In this document: piece by piece, positions 11,172 through 21,178 of the stretch
How positions within the stretch are numbered: the stretch's first letter is position 1
Layout: each line of letters opens with the position of its first letter
NCBI RefSeq assembly: GCF_024323335.1
Contig: NC_066579.1
Location: 246,195,575 to 246,259,574 of the forward strand
Length of the DNA stretch: 64,000 nt
Direction of reading: 5' to 3'
Source: Lathyrus oleraceus
Lineage: Eukaryota > Streptophyta > Magnoliopsida > Fabales > Fabaceae
The notes under the pieces: model-generated
Told to the model about the DNA's origin: nothing
The model's database searches: none
What the model saw: only the letters and a program-made list of their open reading frames with translations
Position numbers and translations under genes: made by a program

Positions 11172-11579
11172 ACCTCTCTGTTGATTCAGTCTTGTTGAGT
11201 AGCGGTGCGGACGTTGATCAGCTATTCTGCCTGAACAGGAACCAAGAGTGAGAAGTCACGACCAAGAACACCTGTTATGCAAAATGATATGAGTATGGTG
11301 CTAATGATGCGTATGATGCACGTGATATGTTCATTCCTCAGGCATTCAAAGAGCCTGAGTCATCCTCAAAAGATGGCAACCTGCAGCAAGAACAACATAG
11401 AAGCACATAAACAACATACACAAGAGTGATGAGTACAAGGTGAAACCAACAACCTCATCTATGAGTAACAGGATCACACAACAAAGTCGACAAAGAAAAT
11501 CCAAACAATCGGAGTACAACAATGAATCCCATCCAACAAGCCTGGAGGTGATTCTCAACATACATATCAAAGATACAAG
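11172..11579 (-). other. Spacer between ORF1 and gag of element A
   Basis: This is about 400 bp with no credible ORF or repeat. Its gag-proximal part aligns with 63047-63151 of element G (CTCTCTGTTG, then GATCAGCTAT / GGTCAGCTAT, then AACAC-CTGT). That alignment shows where G was cut by element H. Confidence 0.6.
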
Positions 11580-13220
11580 CTAAGGCAAACGGCCTCCCGG
11601 AATGAGAGTCTTCAAGTACTGACACTGGTCTATCAACAGGTCACATTCTGAACATTCTGGCAAAAGAGTGATCTTCTCCTTCAGTTGTCGTCTAAGCTCT
11701 ACCACTTCTCCTCCAAGGCGGTTCTCTGATGCCTGTCTCAAGTCTACTTCCTTCTTCAACTGGATGTCTTTATCTCTGAGTTGCTTCTCCAAGTCTCTGA
11801 TCTTCTTCTGATAGCTGGCCTCAACCCTCTGCAGCCTCAAGCACTCCCGGTGTTCTGCATCTAACATGCTCTCCACCTCCTCGTAGGATCTCTTCTTGCT
11901 TCTCAGTCTGCTAGCATCTTCTTCTCGCACTCCTCTGAGTTGATGAGCCAAATTCAACCTATCAGCTTTGGCTTTGTACAATTCCATCTGGGTATCTTGC
12001 TCCTTCTCTCTCAAACGGCGATTCTCCATCAGGGCTTGCTTGTAGTGCTCCGCAGGCACACTCTCAGCAAGGATCAAAGGTGGTTGCTCCTGCAACGGCT
12101 CCATCCTATCGTAGGGTAACAACAAAGTTTCTACTCTCTCCTTGACCCAATCAGTGTAATTGGGCATAGCAACGGCAAACTTCTTCCCTAAGATAGATCC
12201 ATCCTTCATACCAATAGACTTCCAAGCTCTTCCTATCTGCTCCAATCTATCCGGGTCACTCTGCTTCTCAAAATACACACTTTCTGCTACCTCAGCCTCA
12301 AGTGGTCTTCCCTTCATCACAAACCCCAACTGGCGGAGAGAAAGAACCGGGTTGTAATTGATGCAACCCCTAGTCCCTATGAGTGGCACATTACGGAATC
12401 CTCCACAGCTCATAATGACGTTACGCACATCCATCCGGTAAGATTGCCACCTGATATCATAGGAGGTAAGAGACATAACCCTCTGAGTCCACTTATGCGT
12501 GCTCTGAGCATCCACAAAAGGTCCATTGACTGGCAGGAGAGACAAGAACCATCTGAGCAAAAGCGGGAGACAACACCTGATAGCCCCACCCTTACCATGC
12601 CTACTGTGAATAGCATAGTAAGTGTCAGCCAACAGAGTAGGAACTGGATTTCCTCCGATGAAGATACTGACTGCAGCATAGTCAACAAAATTGGGCATAC
12701 TCGGAAACAGGACGATCCCATAGATCATGACGGCCAACTGAGCATGAAAGGCTTCCCAACTTCCCTTCTCTGCTTCTTCTCTAGCTACCCTCAACAGAAA
12801 CTTCAAAGGCAATCCTACAACATCCCCACTGGACTTCCAACTATCACTGACTTCCTTGATACCCAAATGGAGAGCTCTGGCAACAACTCTGAAATCAACC
12901 TCCTTGGGCACATCCAAGAAAGGAACCTGATACCGGACCGGGACACTCAGCAGAATGGAATACTCCTCAAGAGTAGGCGCTAACTGATAATCTTGAAAGG
13001 TGAAACAATGAAGCTCTGGGTCGTAGAACTGTAGAAGAGTCTGCAACGGCACCGGATCGACTACCATCTTCAACAGTGTCAGAATATCTCCATACTGGTC
13101 AACAAACCCCTTCTGGTTACCACTGGTCATAAGGTTACTCAACTCAATCAGAGACGTCAAAGGTTCACGGTGAAAGCTGTAGGAACAAGTCTTCCGCTTC
13201 AACTCCGGGACTGTTGCCAT
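11580..13220 (-). CDS. Ogre ORF1, extra ORF upstream of gag, function unknown
   Basis: I take the ATG at 13220 (546 residues) rather than the frame-open ATG at 13367, because the extra N-terminus is only Lys/Arg low-complexity from a T-rich tract. Residues about 15-330 form a conserved globular domain (LLQFYDPELHCFTFQDYQLAPTLEEY, VLFPSMPNFVD, NPVPTLLADTYYAIH, GAIRCCLPLLLRWF, CGGFRNVPLIGTRG). It resembles the DUF7745/plant-mobile-domain type proteins seen in Ogre ORF1, though I have not verified this. From about 380 to 530 it is a long charged coiled coil. The same protein, broken, is in F at 48947-50398. The role of ORF1 in the element's cycle is not known. Confidence 0.85.
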   Translation of the reverse strand: MATVPELKRKTCSYSFHREPLTSLIELSNLMTSGNQKGFVDQYGDILTLLKMVVDPVPLQTLLQFYDPELHCFTFQDYQLAPTLEEYSILLSVPVRYQVPFLDVPKEVDFRVVARALHLGIKEVSDSWKSSGDVVGLPLKFLLRVAREEAEKGSWEAFHAQLAVMIYGIVLFPSMPNFVDYAAVSIFIGGNPVPTLLADTYYAIHSRHGKGGAIRCCLPLLLRWFLSLLPVNGPFVDAQSTHKWTQRVMSLTSYDIRWQSYRMDVRNVIMSCGGFRNVPLIGTRGCINYNPVLSLRQLGFVMKGRPLEAEVAESVYFEKQSDPDRLEQIGRAWKSIGMKDGSILGKKFAVAMPNYTDWVKERVETLLLPYDRMEPLQEQPPLILAESVPAEHYKQALMENRRLREKEQDTQMELYKAKADRLNLAHQLRGVREEDASRLRSKKRSYEEVESMLDAEHRECLRLQRVEASYQKKIRDLEKQLRDKDIQLKKEVDLRQASENRLGGEVVELRRQLKEKITLLPECSECDLLIDQCQYLKTLIPGGRLP

Positions 13221-14030
13221 CTCTATCAGTGAACAAGCTCTGGAATGTACCTGAGAAATGATATGCATGCAGGGATTAGTTTTTTTTCTTTTTTCTTTTT
13301 CTTTTCTTTTTTTTTTCCCCTTTTTTTTATTGCGTTTCTTTTGAAAAATAAATATGCTATGATGCAAATGATGCAGACACGACTGGTTGGCTGTGTCTCT
13401 CAGAACACAGGACCAAAACTTCGGCTTGAACTCGGAACCACAAATTCATCTGAAACCCAAAGTCATCTGAGACCCCAAAATTCTGAACCAATAGTCACCA
13501 ACAGGATCACAAGTCACCAACAAGTCACCAACAAGTCACCAACTGTACCTGTAATAATGATCATTCCCTCCCCACTCACGGGTGTCACCTAGGCCAGGGT
13601 AAGGTCGAGAGAAACGCAGCATAAATAACCTTTCGCAGAACATCATCATATACACACCCGAAGTATGTAACGATAATATCCCACCAGGGTCTGAACTGCT
13701 CGTGATATCAATGTTCCGCTAAGTGGCGCAATACCACCCGCTTCCCATGAATCACTCTATTCCTAAGTATCCTAGATTTCACTCATGGCCTGGGTATTGG
13801 GCCTTTTACCTCATGTAACTCCCACCCCAACAGAGAGAAACAGACAACCAGCCAGGTGAACAGATGAAGAAATGCAAACATTAATGCAAACAATAAATGC
13901 AAACGATAAATGCACATATATACAAATGAATGCAATAAATAACAGCACACAGCAACCAAAACCCTAACCTAGAGAGCGCTAGGAGAGACTCGCTTAGGGA
14001 AGATGGACCAGCATAGGTCAACTTCTCTAT
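13221..14030 (-). other. Element A leader between primer-binding site and ORF1
   Basis: This is about 0.8 kb of non-coding leader. It contains a T-rich (A-rich in the transcript) tract at 13280-13340, CACCAACAAGT repeated about four times near 13495-13545, and an AAATGCA-type repeat near 13870-13935. No gene is seen. Confidence 0.6.
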
Positions 14031-14049
14031 ATCCCCAGTGGAGTCGCCA
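14031..14049 (-). other. Element A primer-binding site
   Basis: On the minus strand TGGCGACTCCACTGGGGAT begins two bases after the end of the 5' LTR. It starts with TGG, as expected for pairing to a tRNA 3' CCA end. Ogre elements are known to use tRNA-Arg. I infer the same here without a tRNA alignment. Confidence 0.85.
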
Positions 14050-14370
14050 GCTGTCGCATCACGCGAAAAAACCGGCGGGAAAACAAGAACAACAGAGCCG
14101 CCACCGTGCGTTATTTATCCCAAAAGAGGGAAAGGAAACGCTCAGAGTAAACCTGGGAAAAGACATGGTCTCGCGACCAAAGAGAATGGGTTCGGGAGTC
14201 GGTTATGCGAAGGGAAGGTATTAGCACCCCTACGCATCCGTAGTACTCTACGGGATCCACGCACAATAGAAAGGAAAATGGTTGCTAAACACTGCTCAAA
14301 CACACACACACTGGCTGAAAGAGACACAAGAAAACAAACAAGACTGACTCGGCAGGATGTCGCATCCTGG

Positions 14371-14826
14371 GCCTACTTAGTCTATCAGGCATAGACATCA
14401 GAGTCGAAGTAGTTCGGACTGGGGAAACGACACATGCTCGCTAGGATGTCGCATCCTATGCATACGTATCTTCTTGGACGAAGAAGAATCAGAGCATTCG
14501 TAGCTCGGCTGACACGCACACAAACAAACACAGGCAAAGGCAAACGTGGAGCCCGAATGCCAATCACTGGACTTACATCAGCATCCGAACCAAAACACAC
14601 ACAAAGAGGCAAACGTGGAGCCTGAATGCCAATCACTGGACTTACATCAGCATCCGAACCAAAACACACACAAAGAGGCAAACGTGGAGCCTGAATGCCA
14701 ATCACTGGACTTACATCAGCATCCAAGCACACAACAAGACAAAACAAAGACACAGGCGCCCGGAGAGATCTGCTCATCTCCTGCCTACGTACCTCATCTG
14801 GTATGAGGATCAGGGCGACGTAGTTC
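14371..14826 (-). repeat. Three copies of the CTACG-hairpin-CGTAG cassette in the A LTR
   Basis: The copies are at about 14371-14417, 14459-14508 and 14783-14826. Read on plus, each runs GCCTACGTA-like, a hairpin, ATCAGAG-like, then CGTAGTTCGG-like. The hairpin stems differ but pair: GTCTAT/ATAGAC, TTCTT/AAGAA and CCTCAT/ATGAGG. The first two copies are each preceded by a second hairpin, AGGATG-TCG-CATCCT (14354-14368 and 14442-14456). The same cassette is present in the LTRs of D, E, F and G. Confidence 0.8.
14541..14730 (-). repeat. 69-bp tandem repeat, 2.7 copies, in the A LTR
   Basis: Units start with CAAACGTGGAG at 14541, 14610 and 14679. Each contains TGCCAATCACTGGACTTACA. A related core, TGCCAATCAAYTGGACTTAT, is the repeated part of the solo LTR E near 37930-38480. 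This gives a spurious open frame on both strands. Confidence 0.9.
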
Positions 14827-14948
14827 CCCTACAGAGGGATAAAGGACTAGCCTAACCAGATAACAGAGGGAGACACAACTAGGGAGACTACGACTCGAGC
14901 CTAGATGTTATCATGCAAAATCATCCCTAAGTTAAGGTTTCTAGCTAA

Positions 14949-15100
14949 CTGGCACAGGGAGCCAGCCTATCCTAATCATGACTTGCACAGGAAGCAAGCC
15001 ACACACACACTTAACTTGCACAGGAAGCAAGCCAAGCAAAACCTAACTTGCACAGGAAGCAAGTCTAAACTAACCCTAACTTGCACAGGAAGCAAGTCAA
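14949..15100 (-). repeat. Short hairpin repeats with loop ACAGGRA in the A LTR
   Basis: CTGGC-ACAGGGA-GCCAG at 14949-14965 is followed by four copies of CTTGC-ACAGGAA-GCAAG starting near 14982, 15017, 15048 and 15079. The stem changes on both arms while the loop is kept. Confidence 0.75.
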
Positions 15101-17870
15101 ACAAACATACAAGCACAGGTAGCACACACTATATTCAAGCAATGGGCTCAAACAAGGTTAGGTTTTAGTCGAGGGGTCATATCAACCTCAACAAACAAAC
15201 CTCTGGAACTGGGTAGATGTTGCTCTTAACCTTGACATTGAGAGCCAAGGTGAAGCAGATGAAAGGTGAGTGAAGATGAGACTTCACAGCTCTTATCCCT
15301 GGCCTGGGAGAGCTTAAGACAAGAATGTGTGGGTTCAGAAAGTGGGAACCCTTCTACACATTTAAAACTGACTCAACTGTACAATTGTACAAGATCTTGG
15401 GTTTGTATCTGCAATGCATCAACACAGTGGTGTGAGCAAAACAGAAGACACACTGAATAGCAGGGGATAGGTTGCATATCCCTTGGGTTCTGCCAATTGC
15501 CTCTTCACTTAGGAGGACTTTGACTCTATGCAAGGACAAAATTAAACATCCACAAACATTGCCTCTTAAGGAGGACTTCAGACAGTTGCCTGGCCAAGTA
15601 ACAGGCCAGGTCTTCCAGACTACATGAAGAAAAAGGAATTATACCTCAAGCAAGTTGCTTATACAAGCAAAGCAAAGCAAAAGTTCACAAGGAACTGAGC
15701 GACTAAAAGCACCTGAAATGGTCAAGCAGATGTTAGTATGCAACTTCAAAACAAAGCAAAAAGAAACAGACATCAACGGTTGCTTAGAAGCAGATGGATG
15801 TGCAAGGCACAAGGCTCAAGGCATGTGAGCCAAGCCACCTACAAAACAAACAAGTTAGACAATGATATTTAAGTAAGCTCAATCAAAAGAAATGGTCTCA
15901 TTGGTCATTTGTTGGTCAACCTGAAAACATGAGCTCAAAGGTGAGTAACAGGACCACTAGGGCAAGCCTAGGGTCAAAAGAGAATGAAAAAGTCAAAACA
16001 GCAAAGGGCAAGCATTCAAAATTATGTTTAATCAATCAAGAAACAATTCCAATTGGGTTCACATTCATATCAATCACTATCATCATTTCATGAACAATTT
16101 AGGTCAAAGTATAGCAAACAGAAGCTCATAGAAGTCAACAGCAAGACTTAACTCAAAAGCAATCTCAAACACTTCCAAAAATCACCAAATAAATCATGAT
16201 CAATCACAACCCACAGCATGGTAAGCATGTCAAATTTCATCTCATTTGGACAAGTGGAAGGCAGTCAATGAAAATCAGAAAGTCAAAGCAATTTTGAACA
16301 TGCTCAATGAAGTCAACCAAACATGCATCAACTTAGAAAAATCATAAATCAGAGATGGTGTATGATAAATGAATGGGACTAAAATCATGGCAAAGATGAG
16401 GATGTCTAGTTATCTCATGTAAAATTTCATGTCCATCTAATAAAGTATGAGAATTTCACAAATGAAATGGGAACAAGTGTCACAAAAAGTCAACATATGA
16501 CTAAACAGGGGAGAAAATCTCAAACAATTAAGAAATGCCACAAATAAATCCAAGAAAATTCACATGTAAACTAGACATCCAAGAGTACATTCATGCAAAA
16601 ATTCAAACCAATTTGAGTTCAAGAAGCATGGTAATGAAAATCATGAAGTTGGACATCAATGGTGTGACACAAGTTGTCACACCCTAATTCAAAAAATCAT
16701 AACTCACAAACCAGCAATGATAAATTCACAAACTCTACACCAAAATCACCATGAGTGTGTCTAGTTTAAGCATAAAAAATTTGGGAGCCATTGGATAAAG
16801 CATCATCATTTCACAAATGTTTTGGCAAAGTGTACAAAATATGCATACATGTCACAAACCCTTATACCAATTAAAAATTACTCAACCAAAAAATCTTGAA
16901 AAATAATGATAAAAAACTAGAGATCATGATGAAGATGATGCAAAAATTCCCATGAGATTTGGATTTGAAATGAGTGAAATATGATTTTTGCAAGATTGAT
17001 GATCAAAGTGAAATAATTATTGAAAATTAAATGGATTAATTTGAATTAAGTGGACCGAGAATGGCATTTGTGTAAATTTGGACTTCACTAAATGGGACGG
17101 CGTCGTTTTGGGGCGGCCAAGGAAATGTTTTGATTGGCTCATGGGGGGCTGGAACAGTAACGAAAGCATGCACACACGTGAACCATTTTCTGGGCAGATA
17201 ATGTAGTTTAGGGTTTTATGAACAGTGATGTTCATCATCAATGATGAACAAAAATCCCAGAAATGGGAATTGAACATAACATTCGAACCAGCACACAATG
17301 CACATCGTCATTCCAAAATTCATTTTCATTAAATCAAGCTAAACAAGAAGAATCGAATAAAAACTCATTTCATCATCAAACTTTAAAACAGCATAACTCC
17401 ACAAATACTCAACCATTTTTATGGATTCAAGGCTCAATAGAATCAGCAAAACAAGGCCTACCTAAAGCATATCATAGTTTTGTAAATAGTGGAAGTCGAA
17501 AACTCACCAAACCTGCAAAACAGTTGAGATTCAAGGGTTGTTTGGCTGTTTTGAAGTGAAACAGTTGAAGCTTCAGCTGTGCTTTGATGAATGGCTAAAA
17601 GAGTTCGACCCAAGAAGGCTCAGAATGGCTTTAGATAACATTTGCCATGGAAGGATTCTTTGAAAACAGTGCTGGAAAGTGAGCTCCCAGTTGGTGAATG
17701 GTGCTGCAAATAACCTCCAAATGATGGCCAGATGATAGAACAACAAAGGAATCCTCGAGTTCTTTGGAAGTTTTTTGGTAAAAAAGCAAAGTGAGAAAAA
17801 TGAGATTTGAGAGAAAGTGAAGAATTCTGTGATTTGAGGCTGCAACTAGGGTTTGTAAATGACAGAAAAT

Positions 17871-17883
17871 CATCTTTATATTC
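17871..17883 (-). promoter_or_regulatory. TATA-like element of the A LTR promoter
   Basis: GAATATAAAGATG on the minus strand, in an otherwise GC-poor but not purely AT context, about 1.02 kb inside the LTR. The identical box is in the 3' LTR (393-405). The position fits a U3/R boundary. No transcript data are available, so the start site is inferred. Confidence 0.4.
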
Positions 17884-18995
17884 TCTGTTTAAGAGTACAA
17901 ATCAAAGTCCATGGAAATATGGGATAGAGTTGGTAAAAGTGTACTTTTCTTCCAATTTTCAAGCAAGTTGGCATGGGTGTATGTACTGCACGAATTTGAC
18001 TTTGTAACATGACCAAAACCACATTTCTGAACTATTTCAATTGACCAAATGGTTTAAAAATGATTATTTTGAAAAGTCAAAATTCAACTCACTTGAAATT
18101 AATTAAGGCAAGTTCAAAAAGGCCATTTTGCATGGTGATGTTTTGGTGCATGAGGATGACATATTTGGAAAGATGAGGTCAAATGTGACTTGTTGGAAAA
18201 AACCCCACCAAATTTGGCCAAATGGTTTGAGAGATATGGCCTTTTGAAGTTCAAAAATTTCTGAAAATGATTCGATCATAACTTGCCAACCATACATGGG
18301 AATTGAGTGTTCTTGGACTTTTTGGGAATGGGAGAACAAGATCTTCAACTTTCATGTTGGGCAAAAATTCATTTGAAGCTTGTATCATGATGTAAGTTTG
18401 AGGATCAAGACTTTCCATTTTTGGTAAGTTTCAGTTACAGGTCCAGTTTCCCTTTTTTGGAAATTTCTTGTCTGGCTTCAAATTCTTCCATGATGATGTT
18501 TGACATGATATATGAGGCCTATTGGGACATGAATGAGACCTCTCAAACCAATTTCCATCATCAAATCACTGATTAAATGGACAGTTGACCAACAGTTGAC
18601 TTTTAGGGTTTCTGTCTGATTGTGCATTGACTGATGACTTCTGAACATCCAATCCTTGACCAAAACTCTTCAAATGGATCCCCAAGCCATGTGAACATGT
18701 TGGACCAACCCTAGGGCCCTGGCTCAATGAAAAATGCACTTGCTTGCTTGACTGACTGATCTCCTGACCAGTTTGACCTAATTTCTTGATTGGCTTGTAC
18801 TTGAGGCAAATGGGACAATGCAATGCTATGCAGTGGACCATGTTATGCTATGACCTAATATGAGAATGTATGTACAATGATAGGTGCAAATTTGAGGTGC
18901 TACAACTTCCACATAATCATCCTTCTTAATGACATTATCATTGTCAATGACATACTTACTAACATCCTGATTGGCTTCCATATTCAAGTCATATC

Positions 18996-18996
18996 T

Positions 18997-19054
<58 letters not shown>
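18996..19054. repeat. (GA)n microsatellite
   Basis: About 59 bp of AG/GA dinucleotides interrupted by two GATA steps. It gives a spurious Leu/Ser-rich frame on the minus strand. Confidence 0.95.
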
Positions 19055-19810
19055 TATACAAGGATTTGTTTAGGTAGTTCCTTAATCGACCTCACTATGG
19101 GTATGTCTGCCCTTAATTCAAACTTGAATTAAGATAATGAAATTATCCTTACTTAGCAAAAGTAGAATATAAGAGAAATGTGCAATCCAACCCTACAAAC
19201 CCTAAGTTTGATGTTGATTTTAACACTTTCTTTGATCTGAGCTTGATCAAGTAACCCAACAATGCCAATTTGATTCACCATCTCACGCTACTTCTTTGCA
19301 AGAAACTTCCACTCTTCAAAGCATTCACTGTATCGAATCCAAACTCCAAATTGTTATAACCCAAGATTTACCAATATGATCCACCATTTCACACTACTCC
19401 TTTGTTAGAAACCCCTCGTTCTCTAAAGCCTTCACTCGGTCGGATCCAAATTGTGTAATCTTGTCCAAAACCTTCAAATCCCTAATTGATATTGAAGGAA
19501 AACCCCAACTTGGTTTTCTTATTTTAAACCCTCAAAGATCTCAACCCAGATTACAATTCATCAACCTAAATTGGACGTTATCAACTGATTCTAGATGGCA
19601 GCCAAACAAAGAATGATTATGTGTAGTTTGTTTGTGTATATGCATAGATTGTAGGTTGAAGATGACGAGAACTCTTTGAAATCTAGGTTTCATGTAGGTT
19701 TACTCTAGAACCTTACTAGAAATGATGCATGCGTGAAGTATATATATGTATGCAAGTTGGAGGCAAAAGGAATGCAAAAGATTTGAAAAAGTCATGCATT
19801 TTTGGAAAAA

Positions 19811-20035
19811 TGTGTTACATGTGTCAACCTATGTAAGTCATGTGTCGACCTGTTTGATGCATGTGTTGACCTGTATAGGTCATGTGTCAACATGTATATG
19901 TCACGTGTCAACACATACAAGTGACACATCAAATAGAGGCTATGGGATTTAAAAATTCCTTACATGTGTCAACCTGTAAAATATTTTTTCTTCTATGTGT
20001 CGACCTATAACACGTATGTGTCAATACATATATTG
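19811..20035. repeat. About 21-bp degenerate repeat with core CATGTGTCRACCTGT
   Basis: Six to nine variants of CATGTGTCAACCTATGTAAGT follow one another. Several contain GTCGAC or CACGTG. The spacing is about 21 bp in the first part and looser after 19930. Confidence 0.7.
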
Positions 20036-20220
20036 TTTTTCCCATTAAGTTTTTTTTAACGCATGATACCTTTTCTAACTCATTTCAAAATGCTTTTATG
20101 CTTCCTAATGCTAAGATGTACATTAAGACTCAGAGGATACCGTTCAATATACATAAACGCTAAAGTATCCTAGTTTTGATATCATATAAAATACATCTAA
20201 CAGAAAGTTGCACTCACATA

Positions 20221-20233
20221 CTCCCCCTTTTTG
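20221..20233 (-). other. Purine-rich tract, probable polypurine tract of copia element C
   Basis: CAAAAAGGGGGAG on the minus strand. Two more AGGGGGAG words occur at about 20277-20285 and 20322-20330, so which one primes plus-strand synthesis is open. Confidence 0.5.
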
Positions 20234-20577
20234 ATGATGGAAAAACTTGAGATGATGTGTTTAGTGTCTTCATGAAGGCTCCCCCTGAATGTATTCATCT
20301 CAACTTCATCTTGCAGATGCTTCTCCCCCTTTGACAACATCAAAAAGAGATAAAGCAATCCATGAGAAGTATCTTATATCATACAATACCAATACAACAC
20401 ACATAGGCATTTGCAAAGATAAGAACATCAATAAAACAACACTCACATAGAATGATGTAAATATTGAAAATGCCTAAACATAAATAAAAGCATTTAAAGC
20501 AACAATATAACATGGTTGCTACAAATCATGCCAAATAACGTATACAATAAACAGGAAAGATGAAGGATACAATGTAA

Positions 20578-21178
20578 TCAAAAACCCGTGAGTTTCTTCA
20601 AAAGCAACATGTGTACGTGACTTATACAATAAACCAGATTCTTAGTAAGACTTATAGTATTAGTATTATCACACTTAATCGAAACGCAACCAAGTTTTAA
20701 ATTGTAGTCCAATAATAATTGCTTAAGCCAACGGATTTGTGCACAAGAAACACTATATTGCTTCTTATTATGCCAAGAAACAAAGCAACTTCCAAATAAT
20801 TTGCAAGTACCACTAGTACTCTCCCTATCCGACATGTACCTCACGAAATCTAAATCAGAATAGCCTACTAAGCTATAAGCACTTCCTTTAGGATACAAAA
20901 TAATGCGATTGAAGGTTTCATTATGATACCTCAAAATACTTTAACAATCTTAAAGTGGGAATCCATAGGTGATGCTTGATATCTAACACACATAAACATA
21001 CTAAACATTGATATCAGACCTACTTACGGTTAAATAGAGTAAGGATCTGATTATACCTCGATACCTGGTTACATCGAAATCCATTCCTCTTTCGTCTTTG
21101 TCAATAAGCACATTTGAGGCCATTGGTGTTGTGATAATGTTTGAATCTTTTATCTCGAACTTCTTGAGAAGATCTAGA
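20578..21178 (-). pseudogene. Copia element C: end of reverse transcriptase and RNase H (broken)
   Basis: From 21178 down to 21001 the frame reads the C-terminal RT region typical of copia (TTPMA, YRGIIRSLLYLT, SRSDI). It then shifts frame and carries stops near 20950-21001. From 20934 to 20578 the RNase H part is recognisable (GYSDLDF, DRESTSGTC, SCFVSWHNKKQ, IKCDNTN). The usual TAEAEY segment after KKQ is missing, which removes a catalytic glutamate. There is no intact product. Confidence 0.8.
21174..21178. other. Target site duplication of B, left copy (CTAGA)
   Basis: CTAGA is identical to 32331-32335 and directly abuts the TG of the left LTR. Both copies lie inside copia RT coding sequence. 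Confidence 0.9.

Larger units (their letters stand above)
1..18904 (-). mobile_element. Element A: Ogre/Tat-type Ty3/gypsy retrotransposon, nearly complete
   Basis: Read on the minus strand the order is 5' LTR (14052-18904), primer-binding site, ORF1, gag-protease, intron, RT-RNaseH-INT, long 3' UTR, polypurine tract, then the first 1426 bp of the 3' LTR before the window ends. If the 3' LTR matches the 5' LTR, the full element is about 22.3 kb, the size known for legume Ogre. The two LTR copies differ at only about six of the 1426 shared positions, so the insertion is recent. The right flank starts ACTTC, the expected target duplication. The left copy lies outside the window, so this cannot be confirmed. 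The flank belongs to copia element C, which A has cut. Confidence 0.95.
14052..18904 (-). repeat. Element A 5' LTR, 4853 bp, complete
   Basis: On the minus strand it opens TGTAGCACC at 18904 and closes GCGACA at 14052, next to the primer-binding site. U3 is about 1 kb if the TATA box near 17877 is used, so the transcribed R-U5 part is nearly 4 kb. U5 contains the 69-bp tandem repeat, the CTTGC/GCAAG hairpins and three copies of the CTACG-hairpin-CGTAG cassette. Near the end a block GGTGCTAATACCTTCCC is shared with the LTRs of D, E and G. Confidence 0.95.
18905..20202 (-). repeat. Probable 3' LTR of copia element C, truncated by A
   Basis: It lies downstream (in element sense) of the purine-rich tract. 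On the minus strand it could open TGTTAGATGTATTTTATATG at 20202, about 20 bp after the purine tract, so the exact boundary is uncertain. It contains the GA microsatellite at 18996-19054 and a minisatellite at 19811-20035. No other LTR copy is in the window to confirm the ends. Confidence 0.5.

Noticed and set aside
14385..14806. Repetitive open frames in the A LTR
   Set aside because: The 69-bp repeat creates them. They lie in LTR sequence with no protein-like features.
18826..19095. Ser/Leu-rich ORF
   Set aside because: Reads through the GA microsatellite and the LTR A boundary.
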